A stretch of 64,000 nt of DNA from Shewanella khirikhana (GCF_003957745.1 NZ_CP020373.1:2108001-2172000), one strand, 5' to 3'; shown: positions 17,123-28,013, counted from the first letter of the stretch. Made by a program: numbers and translations. The notes: generated from the letters alone by a model not told the origin.

Positions 17123-18499
17123 ATGAGCAACGTGTTAACCCGGATTATCGACACCAAATATGCCCATATCGAGGCGCTCAAGCAGCGTTTCCCCGAGGCA
17201 AGCCTTGCGCCCAAAGTCTCTGACCGCAGCCTGTATCAGGCCCTCGCGGCGCCCGAGGCCGGTTTTATTCTGGAATGTAAAAAGGCCAGCCCCTCCAAGG
17301 GGCTGATCCGTGCCGACTTCGACCCAGTGGCCATCGCCTCTGTGTACAGCCGCTACGCCGCCGCAGTGTCTGTGCTGACTGACGAGCAGTTTTTCCAGGG
17401 CGATATGGACTATATCCCCAAAGTGCGCGCCGCTATCAGTCAGCCGGTGCTGTGCAAAGACTTCTTTATCGCGCCCTATCAGGTGAAGCTGGCCGCTCAT
17501 CAGGGCGCCGATGCGATTTTGCTGATGCTGAGTGTGCTCGATGATGACGATTACCGCGCCCTCGCCGCCGAGGCCGCCAAATATCAGCTCGATACCCTCA
17601 CCGAAGTGAGCAACGAAGAAGAGCTCAAGCGCGCCATTGCCCTTAAAGCGCCCATCATCGGTATCAATAACCGCAACCTGCGGGATTTGAGCACCGACCT
17701 TGCCACCACCGAAGAGCTGGCGCCGCACATTCCGGCCGATACCCTGGTGGTGAGCGAATCCGGCATCTACAACCATGCCCAGGTTAAGCGCCTCGCGCCC
17801 ATGGTGCAGGGCTTTTTGGTGGGCAGCTCGCTGATGGCCGAAAAGGATTTGGACTTGGCCTGTCGCAGGCTTATTTTCGGTGAAAACAAGGTCTGCGGCC
17901 TGACCCGCATCGAGGACATCACCGCCGCAGCCAAGGCCGGTGCCGTGTATGGCGGGCTTATTTTTGCCCCCAAGTCGCCACGGTTTGTGAGTGACGATGC
18001 CGCCCACGCCCTAAGTCTTGCCAATCAAGCTGCCGCCCAGCCACTGGCGTTGGTTGGCGTGTTTGTGAATGACAGCGCTGAGCACATCGCCGCCCTCGTG
18101 AGCGAGCTTAAGCTTGCAGCAGTGCAGCTGCACGGCAGCGAAGATGAAGCCTTTATCGATGCGCTTAAAGCCAAACTGCCGGAAGGCTGCGCCCTCTGGA
18201 AGGCGGTCGCAGTTGAAGAAAACGCCGTGGGTACCATTCCGGCCAATGTCGACCGTATCGTTTTTGACAGCAAAAATGCCCAGGGCTTTGGCGGCACCGG
18301 CAGCCGCTTTAACTGGCGCCTGGAGCTTAAGGGCAAAGAGCGCGCCATGCTGGCAGGTGGTCTGGATGCCGACAACGCCGCCACCGCCGCCACCCAGGGC
18401 TTTTTGGGGCTTGATTTTAACTCTGGGCTCGAAACAGCCCCCGGCGTTAAGTCCGCTGAACTGATAGCCAGAGCCTTTACCGCGCTCAGAAACTACTGA
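17123..18499 (+). CDS. trpCF: Bifunctional indole-3-glycerol-phosphate synthase / phosphoribosylanthranilate isomerase
   Basis: A 458-residue fusion. Residues about 1-255 are TrpC (ECKKASPSKG near 52, the ITEVS-like TLTEVSNEEE segment and SESGI). From about 256 on (VCGLTRIEDI...) is TrpF, with the conserved VGVFVN, VQLHG and DSKNAQGFGGTG stretches. The fusion matches gammaproteobacterial practice. It carries out two successive steps, isomerising phosphoribosylanthranilate and then closing the indole ring. Confidence 0.96.
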   Translation: MSNVLTRIIDTKYAHIEALKQRFPEASLAPKVSDRSLYQALAAPEAGFILECKKASPSKGLIRADFDPVAIASVYSRYAAAVSVLTDEQFFQGDMDYIPKVRAAISQPVLCKDFFIAPYQVKLAAHQGADAILLMLSVLDDDDYRALAAEAAKYQLDTLTEVSNEEELKRAIALKAPIIGINNRNLRDLSTDLATTEELAPHIPADTLVVSESGIYNHAQVKRLAPMVQGFLVGSSLMAEKDLDLACRRLIFGENKVCGLTRIEDITAAAKAGAVYGGLIFAPKSPRFVSDDAAHALSLANQAAAQPLALVGVFVNDSAEHIAALVSELKLAAVQLHGSEDEAFIDALKAKLPEGCALWKAVAVEENAVGTIPANVDRIVFDSKNAQGFGGTGSRFNWRLELKGKERAMLAGGLDADNAATAATQGFLGLDFNSGLETAPGVKSAELIARAFTALRNY

Positions 18500-18515
18500 C
18501 AGATTGCATTTTAGC

Positions 18516-18533
18516 GCCCGGCACCGGCCGGGC
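18516..18533 (+). other. Intercistronic GC-rich hairpin between trpCF and trpB
   Basis: GCCCGGC, loop ACCG, GCCGGGC: a perfect 7-bp stem in the only sizeable gap (73 bp) of the trp operon. There is no T-run, so it is not a normal terminator. It could protect or delimit an mRNA end, setting different levels of the early genes and of trpBA; this is inference. Confidence 0.5.
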
Positions 18534-18572
18534 CTGTGAAGAATTAACAGATTGACCAGATTGGAGATAGCC

Positions 18573-19766
18573 ATGAGCGAGCTTAAACTCGACCCCTACT
18601 TCGGTGAATACGGCGGCATGTACGTGCCGCAAATTCTGATCCCGGCACTGAAACAGCTGGAAACCGCCTTCGTTGAGGCCCAGCAAGACCCTGAGTTTTT
18701 GAAAGAATTTCACGATCTTTTGAAAAACTACGCCGGTCGCCCAACAGCGCTGACCCTGACCCGTAACCTCTCGCCCAATCCCAGGGTAAAGATTTACCTG
18801 AAGCGGGAAGACTTGCTGCATGGCGGCGCCCACAAGACCAATCAGGTGCTGGGTCAGGCACTGCTGGCAAAACGCATGGGCAAGAAAGAAATCATCGCCG
18901 AGACCGGTGCCGGTCAGCACGGTGTAGCCACCGCGCTCGCCTGTGCCCTGCTGGGATTGAAGTGCAAAGTCTACATGGGCGCCAAAGACGTGGCCCGCCA
19001 GAGCCCCAACGTGTTCCGTATGCGCCTGATGGGCGCCGAAGTTATTCCGGTTACCTCGGGCTCTGCCACCCTTAAGGATGCCTGTAACGAAGCCATGCGC
19101 GACTGGTCCGGCAGCTACGAAAAAGCACATTACCTGCTCGGCACCGCTGCAGGGCCGCATCCCTTCCCAACCATTGTGCGTGAGTTTCAGCGCATGATTG
19201 GCGCCGAGACCAAGGCGCAGATGCTGGAAAAAGAAGGCCGTCTGCCAGATGCGGTTATCGCCTGTGTCGGCGGCGGCTCCAACGCCATCGGCATGTTTGC
19301 CGACTTTATCGATGAGCCATCGGTGAAGCTGATTGGGGTAGAGCCCGCCGGTAAGGGCATTGATACCCCAATGCACGGAGCGCCGCTCAAGCACGGCAAG
19401 ACCGGTATCTTCTTTGGCATGAAGGCGCCTTTGATGCAGGACAAACACGGCCAGATTGAAGAGTCCTACTCGATTTCAGCGGGTCTGGATTTCCCATCGG
19501 TTGGCCCGCAGCATGCGTACCTCAATGCGATTGGCCGCGCCACTTATGAGTCGGCCACCGACGATGAGGCGCTTGACGCCTTCCAGCTGCTGGCCCGCAG
19601 TGAAGGCATTATCCCGGCGCTGGAATCCGCCCACGCCCTGGCCTATGCCCTGCGGCTCGCAAAAGAGGCCACCGATGAGCAAATCATCGTTGTGAACCTC
19701 TCCGGCCGTGGCGATAAAGACATCTTCACCGTTTCCGATATTTTAGACGGCAAGGCCAGCGCATAA
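18573..19766 (+). CDS. trpB: Tryptophan synthase beta subunit
   Basis: PLP enzyme that joins indole and serine to make tryptophan. The ATG at 18573 follows GGAGA and gives 397 residues ([15 protein letters not shown]), the normal length; the frame upstream has only a TTG. The PLP lysine is in HGGAHKTNQ (about 82-90), and the phosphate-cradling GGGSNAIG is near 230. It partners with TrpA, whose gene follows after 11 bases. Confidence 0.96.
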   Translation: MSELKLDPYFGEYGGMYVPQILIPALKQLETAFVEAQQDPEFLKEFHDLLKNYAGRPTALTLTRNLSPNPRVKIYLKREDLLHGGAHKTNQVLGQALLAKRMGKKEIIAETGAGQHGVATALACALLGLKCKVYMGAKDVARQSPNVFRMRLMGAEVIPVTSGSATLKDACNEAMRDWSGSYEKAHYLLGTAAGPHPFPTIVREFQRMIGAETKAQMLEKEGRLPDAVIACVGGGSNAIGMFADFIDEPSVKLIGVEPAGKGIDTPMHGAPLKHGKTGIFFGMKAPLMQDKHGQIEESYSISAGLDFPSVGPQHAYLNAIGRATYESATDDEALDAFQLLARSEGIIPALESAHALAYALRLAKEATDEQIIVVNLSGRGDKDIFTVSDILDGKASA

Positions 19767-19777
19767 GGAGTACTGCC

Positions 19778-20578
19778 ATGAACCGATATTCAAACGCCTT
19801 TGCCCGCCAGGCTGCCGAGAAGCGCGGTGCCTTTGTGCCTTTCGTGACCCTGGGCGACCCCGGCATTGAGGCAAGCCTCGCCATTATCGATGCCCTTGTC
19901 GAAGGCGGCGCCGACTGTCTGGAGTTGGGTTTTCCCTTCTCCGACCCGCTCGCCGATGGCCCTGTGATCCAGGGCGCCAACATTCGTGCGCTGGATGCCG
20001 GCACCACCCCGGACGATTGCTTCAATATGATTGAGCAAATCCGTGCCAAATACCCAGAGCTGCCAATCGGCCTGCTGCTTTATGCCAATCTGGTGTATGC
20101 CAACGGCATCGAGGCCTTTTACCGCCGCGCCAAAGCGGCTGGCGTCGACTCAGTGCTGATTGCCGATGTGCCGGTGGAAGAGTCTGCGCCCTTTGTAACC
20201 GCCGCCAAGGCCGAAGGCATAGCGCCGATTTTTATCGCGCCGCCGAATGCTGACCGCGACAGCCTTAAGCAAGTGGCAAGCCTCGGCGAAGGCTACACCT
20301 ATCTTTTGTCCCGCGCAGGTGTAACCGGTGCCGACAATAAGGCTGGTCTGCCGCTGGATTCCATTCTGAGTGCACTTAAGGAGTTTAACGCGCCGCCGCC
20401 ACTCTTGGGCTTTGGTATTGCCGAACCTGCGCAGGTACGTGAAGCCATCGCCGCCGGTGCCGCAGGTGCCATCTCCGGCTCTGCGGTGGTGAAGCGCATC
20501 GAGGCGATGAAGGATGATATTCCAGCGCTTTGCGCCGAGCTGAAAGCCTTTGCTGAGGCCATGAAAGCAGCCACCTGA
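19778..20578 (+). CDS. trpA: Tryptophan synthase alpha subunit
   Basis: Cleaves indole-3-glycerol phosphate to indole, channelled to TrpB. The 266-residue TIM barrel has the catalytic Glu and Asp in [15 protein letters not shown] (about 48-62) and the phosphate-binding [10 protein letters not shown] and GSAVV segments near the C-terminus. Last gene of the operon; a strong terminator follows. Confidence 0.96.
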   Translation: MNRYSNAFARQAAEKRGAFVPFVTLGDPGIEASLAIIDALVEGGADCLELGFPFSDPLADGPVIQGANIRALDAGTTPDDCFNMIEQIRAKYPELPIGLLLYANLVYANGIEAFYRRAKAAGVDSVLIADVPVEESAPFVTAAKAEGIAPIFIAPPNADRDSLKQVASLGEGYTYLLSRAGVTGADNKAGLPLDSILSALKEFNAPPPLLGFGIAEPAQVREAIAAGAAGAISGSAVVKRIEAMKDDIPALCAELKAFAEAMKAAT

Positions 20579-20602
20579 GCAGGCATTCGGTAGCAAAAGA
20601 GC

Positions 20603-20627
20603 AAAAAGCGGGCCCAGCCCGCTTTTT
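20603..20627 (+). terminator. Terminator of the trp operon
   Basis: AAAAAGCGGGC, loop CCA, GCCCGCTTTTT with a further T: perfect 11-bp stem and T-run, 24 bases after trpA. Confidence 0.88.
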
Positions 20628-20770
20628 TATTTCCCGCCAAAAAGAAACCACAATTCCCACCCGCTACGGGTTGACTCGCGGCAGCTGCTGAAATAAAACT
20701 TAACGGTACCAGATACTTTCGGCACAGTGATCCAAGCCACAGTGCCGACACAGCAGCTAAGGAGTGGCCC

Positions 20771-21304
20771 ATGGCCAAGGCATTGCTGGTAATTGACGTT
20801 CAGACCCTGCTTTTTGAAGGCGATAAGCCCCCCTTCGATGCCGATGCGGTTATCACGCGCATCAACACCCTCACCCACACCGCGCGCGAGAATGGCACCT
20901 CGGTCATCTTTATCCAGCATGAGCAGCCAGACACTGCCATTGCCCGGGAGACCCCAGGCTGGCAACTTGTCAGCAGGCTCGAAGTCGACGAAGACGATTA
21001 TCTTGTCGGCAAATCCACCCCCGACAGCTTCCTCGGCACTGGTCTTAAGGCGCTGCTGGATGAAATGGATGTGGAGACACTCGCTATCTGCGGTTATGCC
21101 AGCGAATTCTGTGTTGATACCACGGTGCGCCGCGCGCTGGCGCTGGGCTATCCGGTGGAGCTTATCAGCGATGCCCACACCACTGCCGATAAACCGCACC
21201 TCGAAGGCAAGCTCATTCAGGCACACCATAACGCCACCTTAAGCGCTATCCAGAGCTTTGGCGTGCGGGCAACTCTGGTAGATACCCTGAACTGGCAAGG
21301 CTGA
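20771..21304 (+). CDS. Isochorismatase-family cysteine hydrolase
   Basis: A 177-residue cysteine hydrolase of the isochorismatase-like superfamily. The triad is visible as Asp9 (LLVIDVQ), Lys81 ([10 protein letters not shown]) and Cys114 ([11 protein letters not shown]). AAGGAG precedes the ATG. Substrates in this superfamily range from isochorismate to nicotinamide and various amides, and nothing here selects between them. True isochorismatase is unlikely because no siderophore genes are nearby. The gene is single, between the trp terminator and yciB. Confidence 0.82.
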   Translation: MAKALLVIDVQTLLFEGDKPPFDADAVITRINTLTHTARENGTSVIFIQHEQPDTAIARETPGWQLVSRLEVDEDDYLVGKSTPDSFLGTGLKALLDEMDVETLAICGYASEFCVDTTVRRALALGYPVELISDAHTTADKPHLEGKLIQAHHNATLSAIQSFGVRATLVDTLNWQG

Positions 21305-21405
21305 GCACTCAAGCAAACTGCAGTCCGGCGCGGTGTTTTACCTCCCTGTTTTACCTCATATGGGAGCGTGTTACACTGCGCCTTTGTCTTTTCAGTGGAA
21401 GTCCC

Positions 21406-21951
21406 ATGAAGCAGTTACTCGACTTTTTGCCCCTGCTGGTCTTTTTCGCCGTCTATAAGTTTTTCGACATTTATGCCGCTACCGGCGCCCTGGTGGTTGC
21501 AACCCTTATCCAGCTTGCTGTCACCTATATGCTCTTCAAAAAAGTAGAGAAGATGCATCTGGTGACCTTTGTTCTGGTGGCGGTTTTCGGTGGTGCGACC
21601 CTGTATTTCCACGACGATGCCTTTATCAAATGGAAGGTGACCATAGTTTACGGCCTGTTTGCCACAGCGCTGATTGTGGGCCAGTTGATTGGCAAACCTA
21701 TCCTTAAGTCTATGCTCGGCCAGGAAATGCCCGTAGAAGATAAAATCTGGGCACGCCTGACCTGGTATTGGGTGGCATTTTTTGTCGCCTGTGGCCTGAT
21801 TAACATCTATGTGGCCTTTAGCCTGCCCCAGGAAACCTGGGTGAACTTCAAGGTCTTTGGTCTGACTGCCGCCACCCTGATCAACACGGTTGTAACTGTG
21901 GCTTATCTGTTCAAACATATTCCCGAAGAGAAAAAGAAGGAACTCAAATAA
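21406..21951 (+). CDS. yciB: YciB / septation protein A family membrane protein
   Basis: A 181-residue polytopic inner-membrane protein with about five hydrophobic segments. It starts [21 protein letters not shown], the typical N-terminus of the YciB/IspZ family. In E. coli YciB interacts with cell-elongation and division proteins and affects envelope synthesis; Shigella IspZ is needed for normal septation. Its stop shares a base with the yciI start (TAATG), so the two are coupled, and xthA follows. Confidence 0.92.
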   Translation: MKQLLDFLPLLVFFAVYKFFDIYAATGALVVATLIQLAVTYMLFKKVEKMHLVTFVLVAVFGGATLYFHDDAFIKWKVTIVYGLFATALIVGQLIGKPILKSMLGQEMPVEDKIWARLTWYWVAFFVACGLINIYVAFSLPQETWVNFKVFGLTAATLINTVVTVAYLFKHIPEEKKKELK

Positions 21952-22250
21952 TGTGGTACATGATCTCGTCTCAAGACGTGCCAAACAGCCTGGAAAAACG
22001 TCTCGCCGCCCGTCCGGACCACCTTGCCCGTCTGCAGCTGTTAAGCGATGAAGGCCGTTTGATGCTGGCCGGTCCTCACCCTGCCATCGACAGCGACAAC
22101 CCAGGCGAAGCTGGCTTCACCGGCTCTTTGGTGGTTGCCGAATTTGAGTCTTTGGAAGCCGCCCAGGCCTGGGCCGATGCCGACCCTTATATTCAGGCCG
22201 GCGTGTATGAAAAAGTGATTGTGAAGCCTTTCAAGCGAGTGCTGCCCTGA
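21951..22250 (+). CDS. yciI: YciI-like (YCII domain) protein
   Basis: A 99-residue protein nearly collinear with E. coli YciI, including the [27 protein letters not shown] and [16 protein letters not shown] stretches. The YCII domain has a ferredoxin-like fold with a conserved His-Asp pair and may be enzymatic, but no reaction has been proven. It is coupled to yciB upstream and to xthA downstream (TGATG). Confidence 0.93.
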   Translation: MWYMISSQDVPNSLEKRLAARPDHLARLQLLSDEGRLMLAGPHPAIDSDNPGEAGFTGSLVVAEFESLEAAQAWADADPYIQAGVYEKVIVKPFKRVLP

Positions 22251-23056
22251 TGAAGGTTATTTCATTTAACATCAACGGCCTGCGTTCACGCTTGCATCAA
22301 TTGCAAGCGCTAATTGATACCCAGAACCCAGATATCATCGGCCTGCAGGAAACCAAGGTACACGACGAGGCCTTTCCTCTGGCTGACGTGGAAGCCATGG
22401 GCTACAAGGTGTACTACCACGGCGGCAAGGCTCATTACGGTGTGGCGCTGCTGTCCAAGGTAGAGCCCGAATCACTGGAGAAGGGTTACCCCTGGGATGC
22501 CGAAGACGCCCAGCGGCGGATGATTATTGGCAAATTCCGCCAGCCAAACGGCAGACTGCTCACTGTGATGAACGGCTATTTCCCCCAGGGCGAGAGCCGT
22601 GACCACGAAACCAAGTTCCCGGCCAAGCGTAAGTTTTATGCCGATCTTCAGCGCCTGCTGACCGAGTCTTACAGCAAAGACGATGACATTATCGTGATGG
22701 GCGATATCAACATCTCCCCGCAGGATCTCGATATCGGCATCGGCCCGGACAACGCCAAACGCTGGCTTAGAACCGGTAAGTGCAGCTTCCTGCCCGAAGA
22801 GCGCGAATGGCTGCAAACCCTGAAAGATTGGGGCTTCGATGACAGTTTCCGGGTGCTGCACCCTGAAAAAGAAGGCACCTATTCCTGGTTTGACTATCGC
22901 AGCAAAGGCTTTGACGACAATCGCGGCCTGCGTATTGATGTTATCCTCACCACCAAGTCACTTACCGAAAGGCTTAAAGCGTCTGGTGTGGACTACGATA
23001 TCCGAGCCATGGAAAAGCCATCGGATCACGCCCCGGTGTGGAGCGAGTTCGAATAA
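22250..23056 (+). CDS. xthA: Exodeoxyribonuclease III
   Basis: A 268-residue AP endonuclease and 3'-5' exonuclease that repairs abasic sites and blocked 3' ends. Length equals E. coli XthA. Active-site motifs are GLQETKVHD (metal Glu), the [13 protein letters not shown] loop, RIDVIL and the C-terminal SDHAPVW catalytic His/Asp. It is translationally coupled to yciI; a DNA-repair gene ending this envelope-protein operon is notable but seen in related genomes. Confidence 0.94.
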   Translation: MKVISFNINGLRSRLHQLQALIDTQNPDIIGLQETKVHDEAFPLADVEAMGYKVYYHGGKAHYGVALLSKVEPESLEKGYPWDAEDAQRRMIIGKFRQPNGRLLTVMNGYFPQGESRDHETKFPAKRKFYADLQRLLTESYSKDDDIIVMGDINISPQDLDIGIGPDNAKRWLRTGKCSFLPEEREWLQTLKDWGFDDSFRVLHPEKEGTYSWFDYRSKGFDDNRGLRIDVILTTKSLTERLKASGVDYDIRAMEKPSDHAPVWSEFE

Positions 23057-23089
23057 TTCGGCCGCTATGCTTAATTTGATACCAAACAA

Positions 23090-23112
23090 AAAAGCGCCCT
23101 GGAGGCGCTTTT
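23090..23112. terminator. Terminator between xthA and the chemotaxis receptor
   Basis: AAAAGCGCC, five-base loop, GGCGCTTTT, with further T on one side and A on the other; it can serve both converging genes. Confidence 0.75.
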
Positions 23113-23121
23113 CTTTTTGGG

Positions 23122-23180
23122 TAAATGCACTGCTTGGATAAATGCACTGCTTGGATAAATGCGCTGCTTGGATAAATGCA
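23122..23180. repeat. 17-bp tandem repeat, about 3.5 copies
   Basis: Units TAAATGCACTGCTTGGA at 23122 and 23139, TAAATGCGCTGCTTGGA at 23156, then a partial fourth copy TAAATGCA at 23173. The copies differ by one base. The array fills the spacer between the xthA terminator and the receptor stop and has no coding role that I can see. Confidence 0.92.
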
Positions 23181-23237
23181 GCATCGGCTGTGCTCGCTAA
23201 TCGCACCGACTGACAACACTGACAGCGAGGCTCAAGC

Positions 23238-24677
23238 TCAAGTGCGATACTGGCCGAGAATATCCCCAAGCGCTACAGATGCGCCGGCAAGCTCCTCCGA
23301 CAATTCCAGTGCCTTGTGGGCATTGTCGCTGATGACGCCAGACTGGCTGCGAATTTCCGCAAGCTGCGAGGCAATTTCGCGGCAGGCCACGCTCTGCTCT
23401 TCCGCCGACGCCGCAATGTGGCTTGCCATATCAAACACCTGATTAACCGATTCGGCCATACTGCCCACATCCTCGCCCACATCCGATACCGCCGTTTTAC
23501 CCTGCTCGGCGCGGCTGACGATTTCACCGGTGATCCCCGACAGGGAGCGGGTGCCGCCCTGCAGACTCTCAATCATGGTTTGAATTTCCACTGTCGCTTG
23601 CTGAGTGCGGCCCGCCAGGGTACGTACCTCATCCGCCACTACCGCAAAGCCCCTTCCCTGCTCACCGGCGCGGGCAGCTTCAATGGCAGCATTGAGCGCC
23701 AGCAGGTTGGTCTGCTCGGAAATACTGTTAATCACTGTCACCACAGCGCTTATCTCAGTGGCCTCACGAGACAGGGCCTCCACCGAGCTTGAGGCATCTC
23801 CAATTTTGCCGGAAAGCTCAGCAATGCCGGTAACAGTAGCGGCAATCCGCTTTTGGCTGTCCTGCACCGCACCTGCGTTCTGTCGGGTCTGGCTCGAGGT
23901 TGAGGCGGCATTGGCCGAGACTTCTTCTATCGCCGAGGTCATCTGCGACATGGCCACAGACACTGAATCGAGAAACTGGTGCTGGCGTCTGGCCAAATCA
24001 TCGCTGCTGCGCGCCTGGGATGAAAAGGCGCCCGATGCCCGCTTGAGGGTATCGGCATTGCTGCGAATAGCGCTGACCATATCACTCATGTTGTCGGCGC
24101 AGCGGTCGATTTCACGGGCAATCAGACTGAAATCATCGGTTCCGAAGAAGTTAAGCCGCTGGGTCAAATCACCATCGGCAAGACGCTTAATGGCCATGTA
24201 CATATCCCATAGGCCGCCACCGAGGGAGGTGGAAATCCAGTAACTGAGCTGAAACAGCGGCAGTAATCCGATCGCAGCCCAAAGGAGCATCATATTAGCC
24301 TGGCTGCGCGCCTCCTGCTCACTGGCCGCCACATTTGCACTGAGCGTGATCCGCTCGCCATTGACCTGGGCTGCGGCGCTAACGCGATCGCCACTGCGGC
24401 CCTGACCGCTGCCAATCGACAAGCTATATTTTGAGGCAAAGCCAGCAAGCGCCTCGCCTTTAAGCCCCTCGGCATTGGCAACGGCAGCAAAGGCATCCAC
24501 TTGCCCCTGCACCTGGGCCGCACTGGCAGCTTCAATGGCCTTTATCTGCAGCTGATGGTTTGCCAGCGCCACCGCAGCTGTAATGGCTGCCACCATGGAG
24601 CACACGAGCCAAAACTTACCGTTAAGACTGAACTTAATAAGAAAAGCGTCTATTTTTCTGAATGTTATCTGCTTCAT
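23238..24677 (-). CDS. Methyl-accepting chemotaxis protein
   Basis: A 479-residue receptor. The ATG at 24677 has AGGAGA upstream. Layout: first membrane helix about 22-42, a small periplasmic part of some 85 residues without a recognised sensor fold, a second helix at about 130-150, a HAMP domain, then the signalling hairpin. The hairpin tip contains the highly conserved [20 protein letters not shown] segment that contacts CheA and CheW. The ligand is unknown. It is transcribed alone, toward the 17-bp repeats. Confidence 0.92.
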   Translation of the reverse strand: MKQITFRKIDAFLIKFSLNGKFWLVCSMVAAITAAVALANHQLQIKAIEAASAAQVQGQVDAFAAVANAEGLKGEALAGFASKYSLSIGSGQGRSGDRVSAAAQVNGERITLSANVAASEQEARSQANMMLLWAAIGLLPLFQLSYWISTSLGGGLWDMYMAIKRLADGDLTQRLNFFGTDDFSLIAREIDRCADNMSDMVSAIRSNADTLKRASGAFSSQARSSDDLARRQHQFLDSVSVAMSQMTSAIEEVSANAASTSSQTRQNAGAVQDSQKRIAATVTGIAELSGKIGDASSSVEALSREATEISAVVTVINSISEQTNLLALNAAIEAARAGEQGRGFAVVADEVRTLAGRTQQATVEIQTMIESLQGGTRSLSGITGEIVSRAEQGKTAVSDVGEDVGSMAESVNQVFDMASHIAASAEEQSVACREIASQLAEIRSQSGVISDNAHKALELSEELAGASVALGDILGQYRT

Positions 24678-24761
24678 CGAAGGTTTCTCCTGTGCCACTC
24701 GGCGTTTCAGGTCGCCCGCTAAGTATAGATGGCGACCGCCAGGCGCATCATGTTTAGCACA

Positions 24762-25235
24762 TCACTCGGTTTCAGAGAGTTGCGGCATCGGCAACAAACG
24801 GCTGAAAAGACTGGTCAGACAGCTCATCCCCAGCCCCATCAATGCGCCAAGTACCAATGCAGGTACGGCAGCATGCCAGTCGCCATTTAGCGCAAACAGC
24901 GAGCAGCAACCCAGGAAGGTAGCCGGAATAAAGGCGAGCAAGCGTTTATGGGCCTGCAGACACATGGCGCCGGTAACAATACCTGTGAGGATGGCGGCGC
25001 CAGCTCCCGCATCGAGCTTGTCAGCACCATAGATGATAAGCCAGGCCCAGAAGACCCCGGACAAGGTGGTTGCCAGGGTAGAACCCAGGCCGCTGAGACT
25101 GAGGTTGCCCTGGGCAAAATAGGCACTGCAACCTATAAAGCCGACCCAGGTAACCAAAGAGAAATGGCTGGAAAGCAGCACCCAGAGCGCCGCCAATAGC
25201 CCGGCAGCGAGTGCCACAGGCAATCGTTCGTACAT
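24762..25235 (-). CDS. DUF1097 (YcdZ-like) inner-membrane protein
   Basis: A 157-residue hydrophobic protein with about five to six membrane segments, beginning MYERLPVALAAGLLAALWVLL. The pattern, including the Gly/Ala-rich middle and the C-terminal LVLGALMGLGMSCLTSLF helix, fits DUF1097, to which E. coli YcdZ belongs. Function is unknown; a channel or small-molecule carrier has been suggested for membrane proteins of this shape, without proof. It lies between two chemotaxis receptor genes on the same strand but is separated from the upstream one by a terminator. Confidence 0.7.
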   Translation of the reverse strand: MYERLPVALAAGLLAALWVLLSSHFSLVTWVGFIGCSAYFAQGNLSLSGLGSTLATTLSGVFWAWLIIYGADKLDAGAGAAILTGIVTGAMCLQAHKRLLAFIPATFLGCCSLFALNGDWHAAVPALVLGALMGLGMSCLTSLFSRLLPMPQLSETE

Positions 25236-25297
25236 GTGTTGACCCCGTTATCTTTATGTTATGGGGCAAACAATAAGTGAAAGTGAATTACAAAAAG

Positions 25298-25343
25298 CTG
25301 ACCTGGCCCAAAAAAGTGTGATTCTTTTTTAAGACCAGGTCAG
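25298..25343 (-). terminator. Long hairpin terminator after the second chemotaxis receptor
   Basis: CTGACCTGG and CCAGGTCAG (9 bp) enclose a second pairing, AAAAAAG with CTTTTTT. On the minus strand the outer stem is followed by CTTTTTG. It is ten bases past the receptor stop. Confidence 0.7.
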
Positions 25344-25352
25344 AGAATGGCA

Positions 25353-27092
25353 TCAATAGCGGTATTCGGCGGCTTGCTCTCTGAGCTTGTTGGCTTTGCC
25401 ATCCAGCTCGGAGCAGGTTGTTTCCAGGGTATCGATGATCTGTTTCACTGTCATGGAGGAATCACGGATCACCATCAGACTGTTGGCAATGTCCCGTGAA
25501 ACCAGCGACTGCTCTTCGGTTGATGTGGCGACCTGGGTATTCACCCCGTGGATTGCAGCGGTACTTTGGCGAATGTCCTCAAATACAGACACGATACGTT
25601 TCAGCTCATCACCGGCTTTTTGCATCATCCCCGCGGCCTGAGTCACAGAGCCACTGACCTGACTGGTACGGCTTTGTAAGCTGGCAACAATATCGTCAAT
25701 TTCTTTGGTGGAATCCTGGGTTCGCTGCGCCAATGAGCGTACTTCATCGGCCACCACCGCAAAGCCTCGGCCCTGCTCGCCGGCACGGGCAGCCTCGATG
25801 GCAGCATTCAGTGCCAACAGGTTGGTTTGCTCGGCAATGGCCTTGATGACCCCAAGCACATTGCTCACCTGCGAGCTTTCATTCACCAGGTGCTGCATGG
25901 CGTTTTGGGTGTTACTGAACTCACTTTCCAGAATATCCATGGCCTTCATGGCCTGATGCACTGTCTCCTGCCCGAGGGTCACGTGGGTTTCGTTTTCAGC
26001 GGCGCGGCTTTCGGCATCCTGGGTATTTTCACTCACATGACTCAAGGTGGCGGTCATCTCCTCCATGGCGCTGGCACTGGTATCCAGCTCATGGGCGACC
26101 GAATCGGTATTCTCCCTCGACTGACGCACCGCCGTCCGGGTTTGGTTGGTCAGCTCTGCCACTTCGCGGGCAATGGTGTCTGTGCTTTGCAGCGACCCCG
26201 AGAGTGAGGTAATGAAACTGTTGATTTGCTCTTCAATTTCAGCAATTTCCCCTTGGGCATTCACCGAAATACGCTGGCTCAGATCCTTGGCCTTTTGAAT
26301 AGAACCCAGTTGACGACAGGTTTTGACCAGCGGGCTGACAATATTGGATTTCACCAGATAGAAGCCCCCCAGGGCCACCAGGATCATCAGTACCAGCGCG
26401 CTTTGAGCCCAAATAAGGGCCGCATGCAGATTGCTTAACTGAGACTCAAACTCGACCCCGGTGCGCCGGTCAAGGGCGGTAAAGAACTTATCGATGGGGG
26501 CCATAATCTTGGCTTTTTCAGCATGGTATTGATTGCTGTGCAAAAGCTCCCGCGCCAGCGCCATATCGGGCTCGCCCTGCACCGTGTAATTTTTGCTGTT
26601 CGGGTCAATAAAGAGGCCCTTAACCGCGTTCATGGCGCGCACCTCAAGGCCTACAAGTGCATCTGAGTTGCGCTGGGCTTCATCGAGGTAGCCAAACTCT
26701 TCATCGGAAAAGCCAAGCTCTTTCATCATGGATTTGATGGCCTGCAACTTGCCGTCAGGCTTGGGCTTTTCGCCGTAATTGAGCACCAAATCCCAATAAA
26801 TCTGATGATAATTTTCAGGGCGGGGCTTTTCGCCGTTGCGGATCGCGAGGATGTCCAGATACATGCGCTCGTACTTTTCATCGCCGGTAATGGCGTAGGT
26901 ACGGGCAAGCCGGGTCAGATCGTCGGAACTTTGCCGAAGCTCGTCGGCCAATTGATAGGAAAGATAGCGCACCCGGGCGGCGTCATTTAGCCGGTCGATA
27001 CGGCTGTCCACCATGGCAGTCAGTATCCCTGTGATAACGGCAGTTAACCCAATGGCACCAAATACCAGGCTCATCATCTTCTTCGCGTTCAT
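25353..27092 (-). CDS. Methyl-accepting chemotaxis protein with a long periplasmic sensor
   Basis: A 579-residue receptor beginning [15 protein letters not shown]. Membrane helices lie at about 7-26 and 212-232. The periplasmic part carries the [19 protein letters not shown] and [20 protein letters not shown] stretches seen in a sensor module shared by many Shewanella and Vibrio receptors and histidine kinases; its ligand is unknown. A HAMP domain and the signalling domain follow, with the same [20 protein letters not shown] tip as the other receptor in this window. The last residues (EQAAEYRY) lack the NWETF-type CheR tether. Confidence 0.92.
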   Translation of the reverse strand: MNAKKMMSLVFGAIGLTAVITGILTAMVDSRIDRLNDAARVRYLSYQLADELRQSSDDLTRLARTYAITGDEKYERMYLDILAIRNGEKPRPENYHQIYWDLVLNYGEKPKPDGKLQAIKSMMKELGFSDEEFGYLDEAQRNSDALVGLEVRAMNAVKGLFIDPNSKNYTVQGEPDMALARELLHSNQYHAEKAKIMAPIDKFFTALDRRTGVEFESQLSNLHAALIWAQSALVLMILVALGGFYLVKSNIVSPLVKTCRQLGSIQKAKDLSQRISVNAQGEIAEIEEQINSFITSLSGSLQSTDTIAREVAELTNQTRTAVRQSRENTDSVAHELDTSASAMEEMTATLSHVSENTQDAESRAAENETHVTLGQETVHQAMKAMDILESEFSNTQNAMQHLVNESSQVSNVLGVIKAIAEQTNLLALNAAIEAARAGEQGRGFAVVADEVRSLAQRTQDSTKEIDDIVASLQSRTSQVSGSVTQAAGMMQKAGDELKRIVSVFEDIRQSTAAIHGVNTQVATSTEEQSLVSRDIANSLMVIRDSSMTVKQIIDTLETTCSELDGKANKLREQAAEYRY

Positions 27093-27229
27093 GATTCCCT
27101 CGAGATTCCACTCTAGTGTCAGCTTTCAGTGTAGGAGGAAATTGTGACAAACGCGCATATTTTTTAACCGCTTAGAATACGGCTAACGGCAGGAGTGGCG
27201 AGAGCCAAGCTCTCGCCGTGCAACAGATT

Positions 27230-27874
27230 TTATCCCAGCAGTTGATCGGCGACGAAGGGGTTGTGGGTGCGCTCTTCGGCAAAGGTCGACATGGGACCAT
27301 GGCCAGGAATGAACTCCACATCCTGGCCAAGAGGCCACAATTTGGTGGTAATAGATTGGATAAGTGCCTGGTGGTCCGAGCCTGGGAAATCGGTGCGGCC
27401 GATAGAGCCGCGAAACAGCACATCGCCAACCAAAGCCAGCTTTGCCTCGGCATCAAAAAATACAATGTGCCCCGGCGTGTGCCCTGGACAATGCAACACC
27501 TCCAGCAAAGATTCGCCCACAGAAACCCGTTCGCCCTCGGCGAGGTAACGACCAGGCTCAAACGCATCGCAATGGGCAAAGCCGAAGTTCTGGCTCTGGC
27601 GCGGCAGATTCTCAAGCCAAAAAGCATCGTCAATATGGGGGCCCTCAATGGCAACACCGGTTTCTTTTGCCAATTTGGCTGCGCCGCCCACATGGTCAAT
27701 GTGCCCATGGGTTAACAGGATCTTTTCCAGTTGAACCCCTTGTTTTTCCAACGCCTCATAAATCCGTTCGAGATTTCCGCCCGGGTCAACCACGGCGGCT
27801 TTTCGGGTGCTTTCACACCAAATGAGGGTACAATTTTGCTGGAAGGGCGTCACTGGAATGATCTGGTATTTCAT
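27230..27874 (-). CDS. ycbL: YcbL-type metallo-beta-lactamase-fold hydrolase (glyoxalase II-like)
   Basis: A 214-residue metallo-hydrolase. The metal-binding motif is HGHIDH (His56, His58, Asp60, His61), with further ligands at HCPGHTPGH and at the GDVLF aspartate. Length and sequence follow E. coli YcbL (215 residues), a type II glyoxalase-like thioesterase. The likely reaction is hydrolysis of S-lactoylglutathione or similar thioesters. Transcribed alone, divergent from the S33 peptidase. Confidence 0.88.
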   Translation of the reverse strand: MKYQIIPVTPFQQNCTLIWCESTRKAAVVDPGGNLERIYEALEKQGVQLEKILLTHGHIDHVGGAAKLAKETGVAIEGPHIDDAFWLENLPRQSQNFGFAHCDAFEPGRYLAEGERVSVGESLLEVLHCPGHTPGHIVFFDAEAKLALVGDVLFRGSIGRTDFPGSDHQALIQSITTKLWPLGQDVEFIPGHGPMSTFAEERTHNPFVADQLLG

Positions 27875-27985
27875 CGTCGCATTCTCTGGTTTGCTTTGGC
27901 GCTAGAATAAGGGATCCTTGCTATTGTGTGCCAGTTTTAAGCGCCGCAAATTGATCTCGGTGGGGCTTTTGCGCACATTCATCCC

Positions 27986-28013
27986 TTGCGACCCCACAAC
28001 TTTTGTATACAAT
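27986..28013 (+). promoter_or_regulatory. Candidate sigma-70 promoter of the S33 peptidase gene
   Basis: TTGCGA at 27986 and TACAAT at 28008 with a 16-bp spacer; transcription would begin about 25-30 bases before the chosen ATG. Judged by eye only. Confidence 0.45.
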
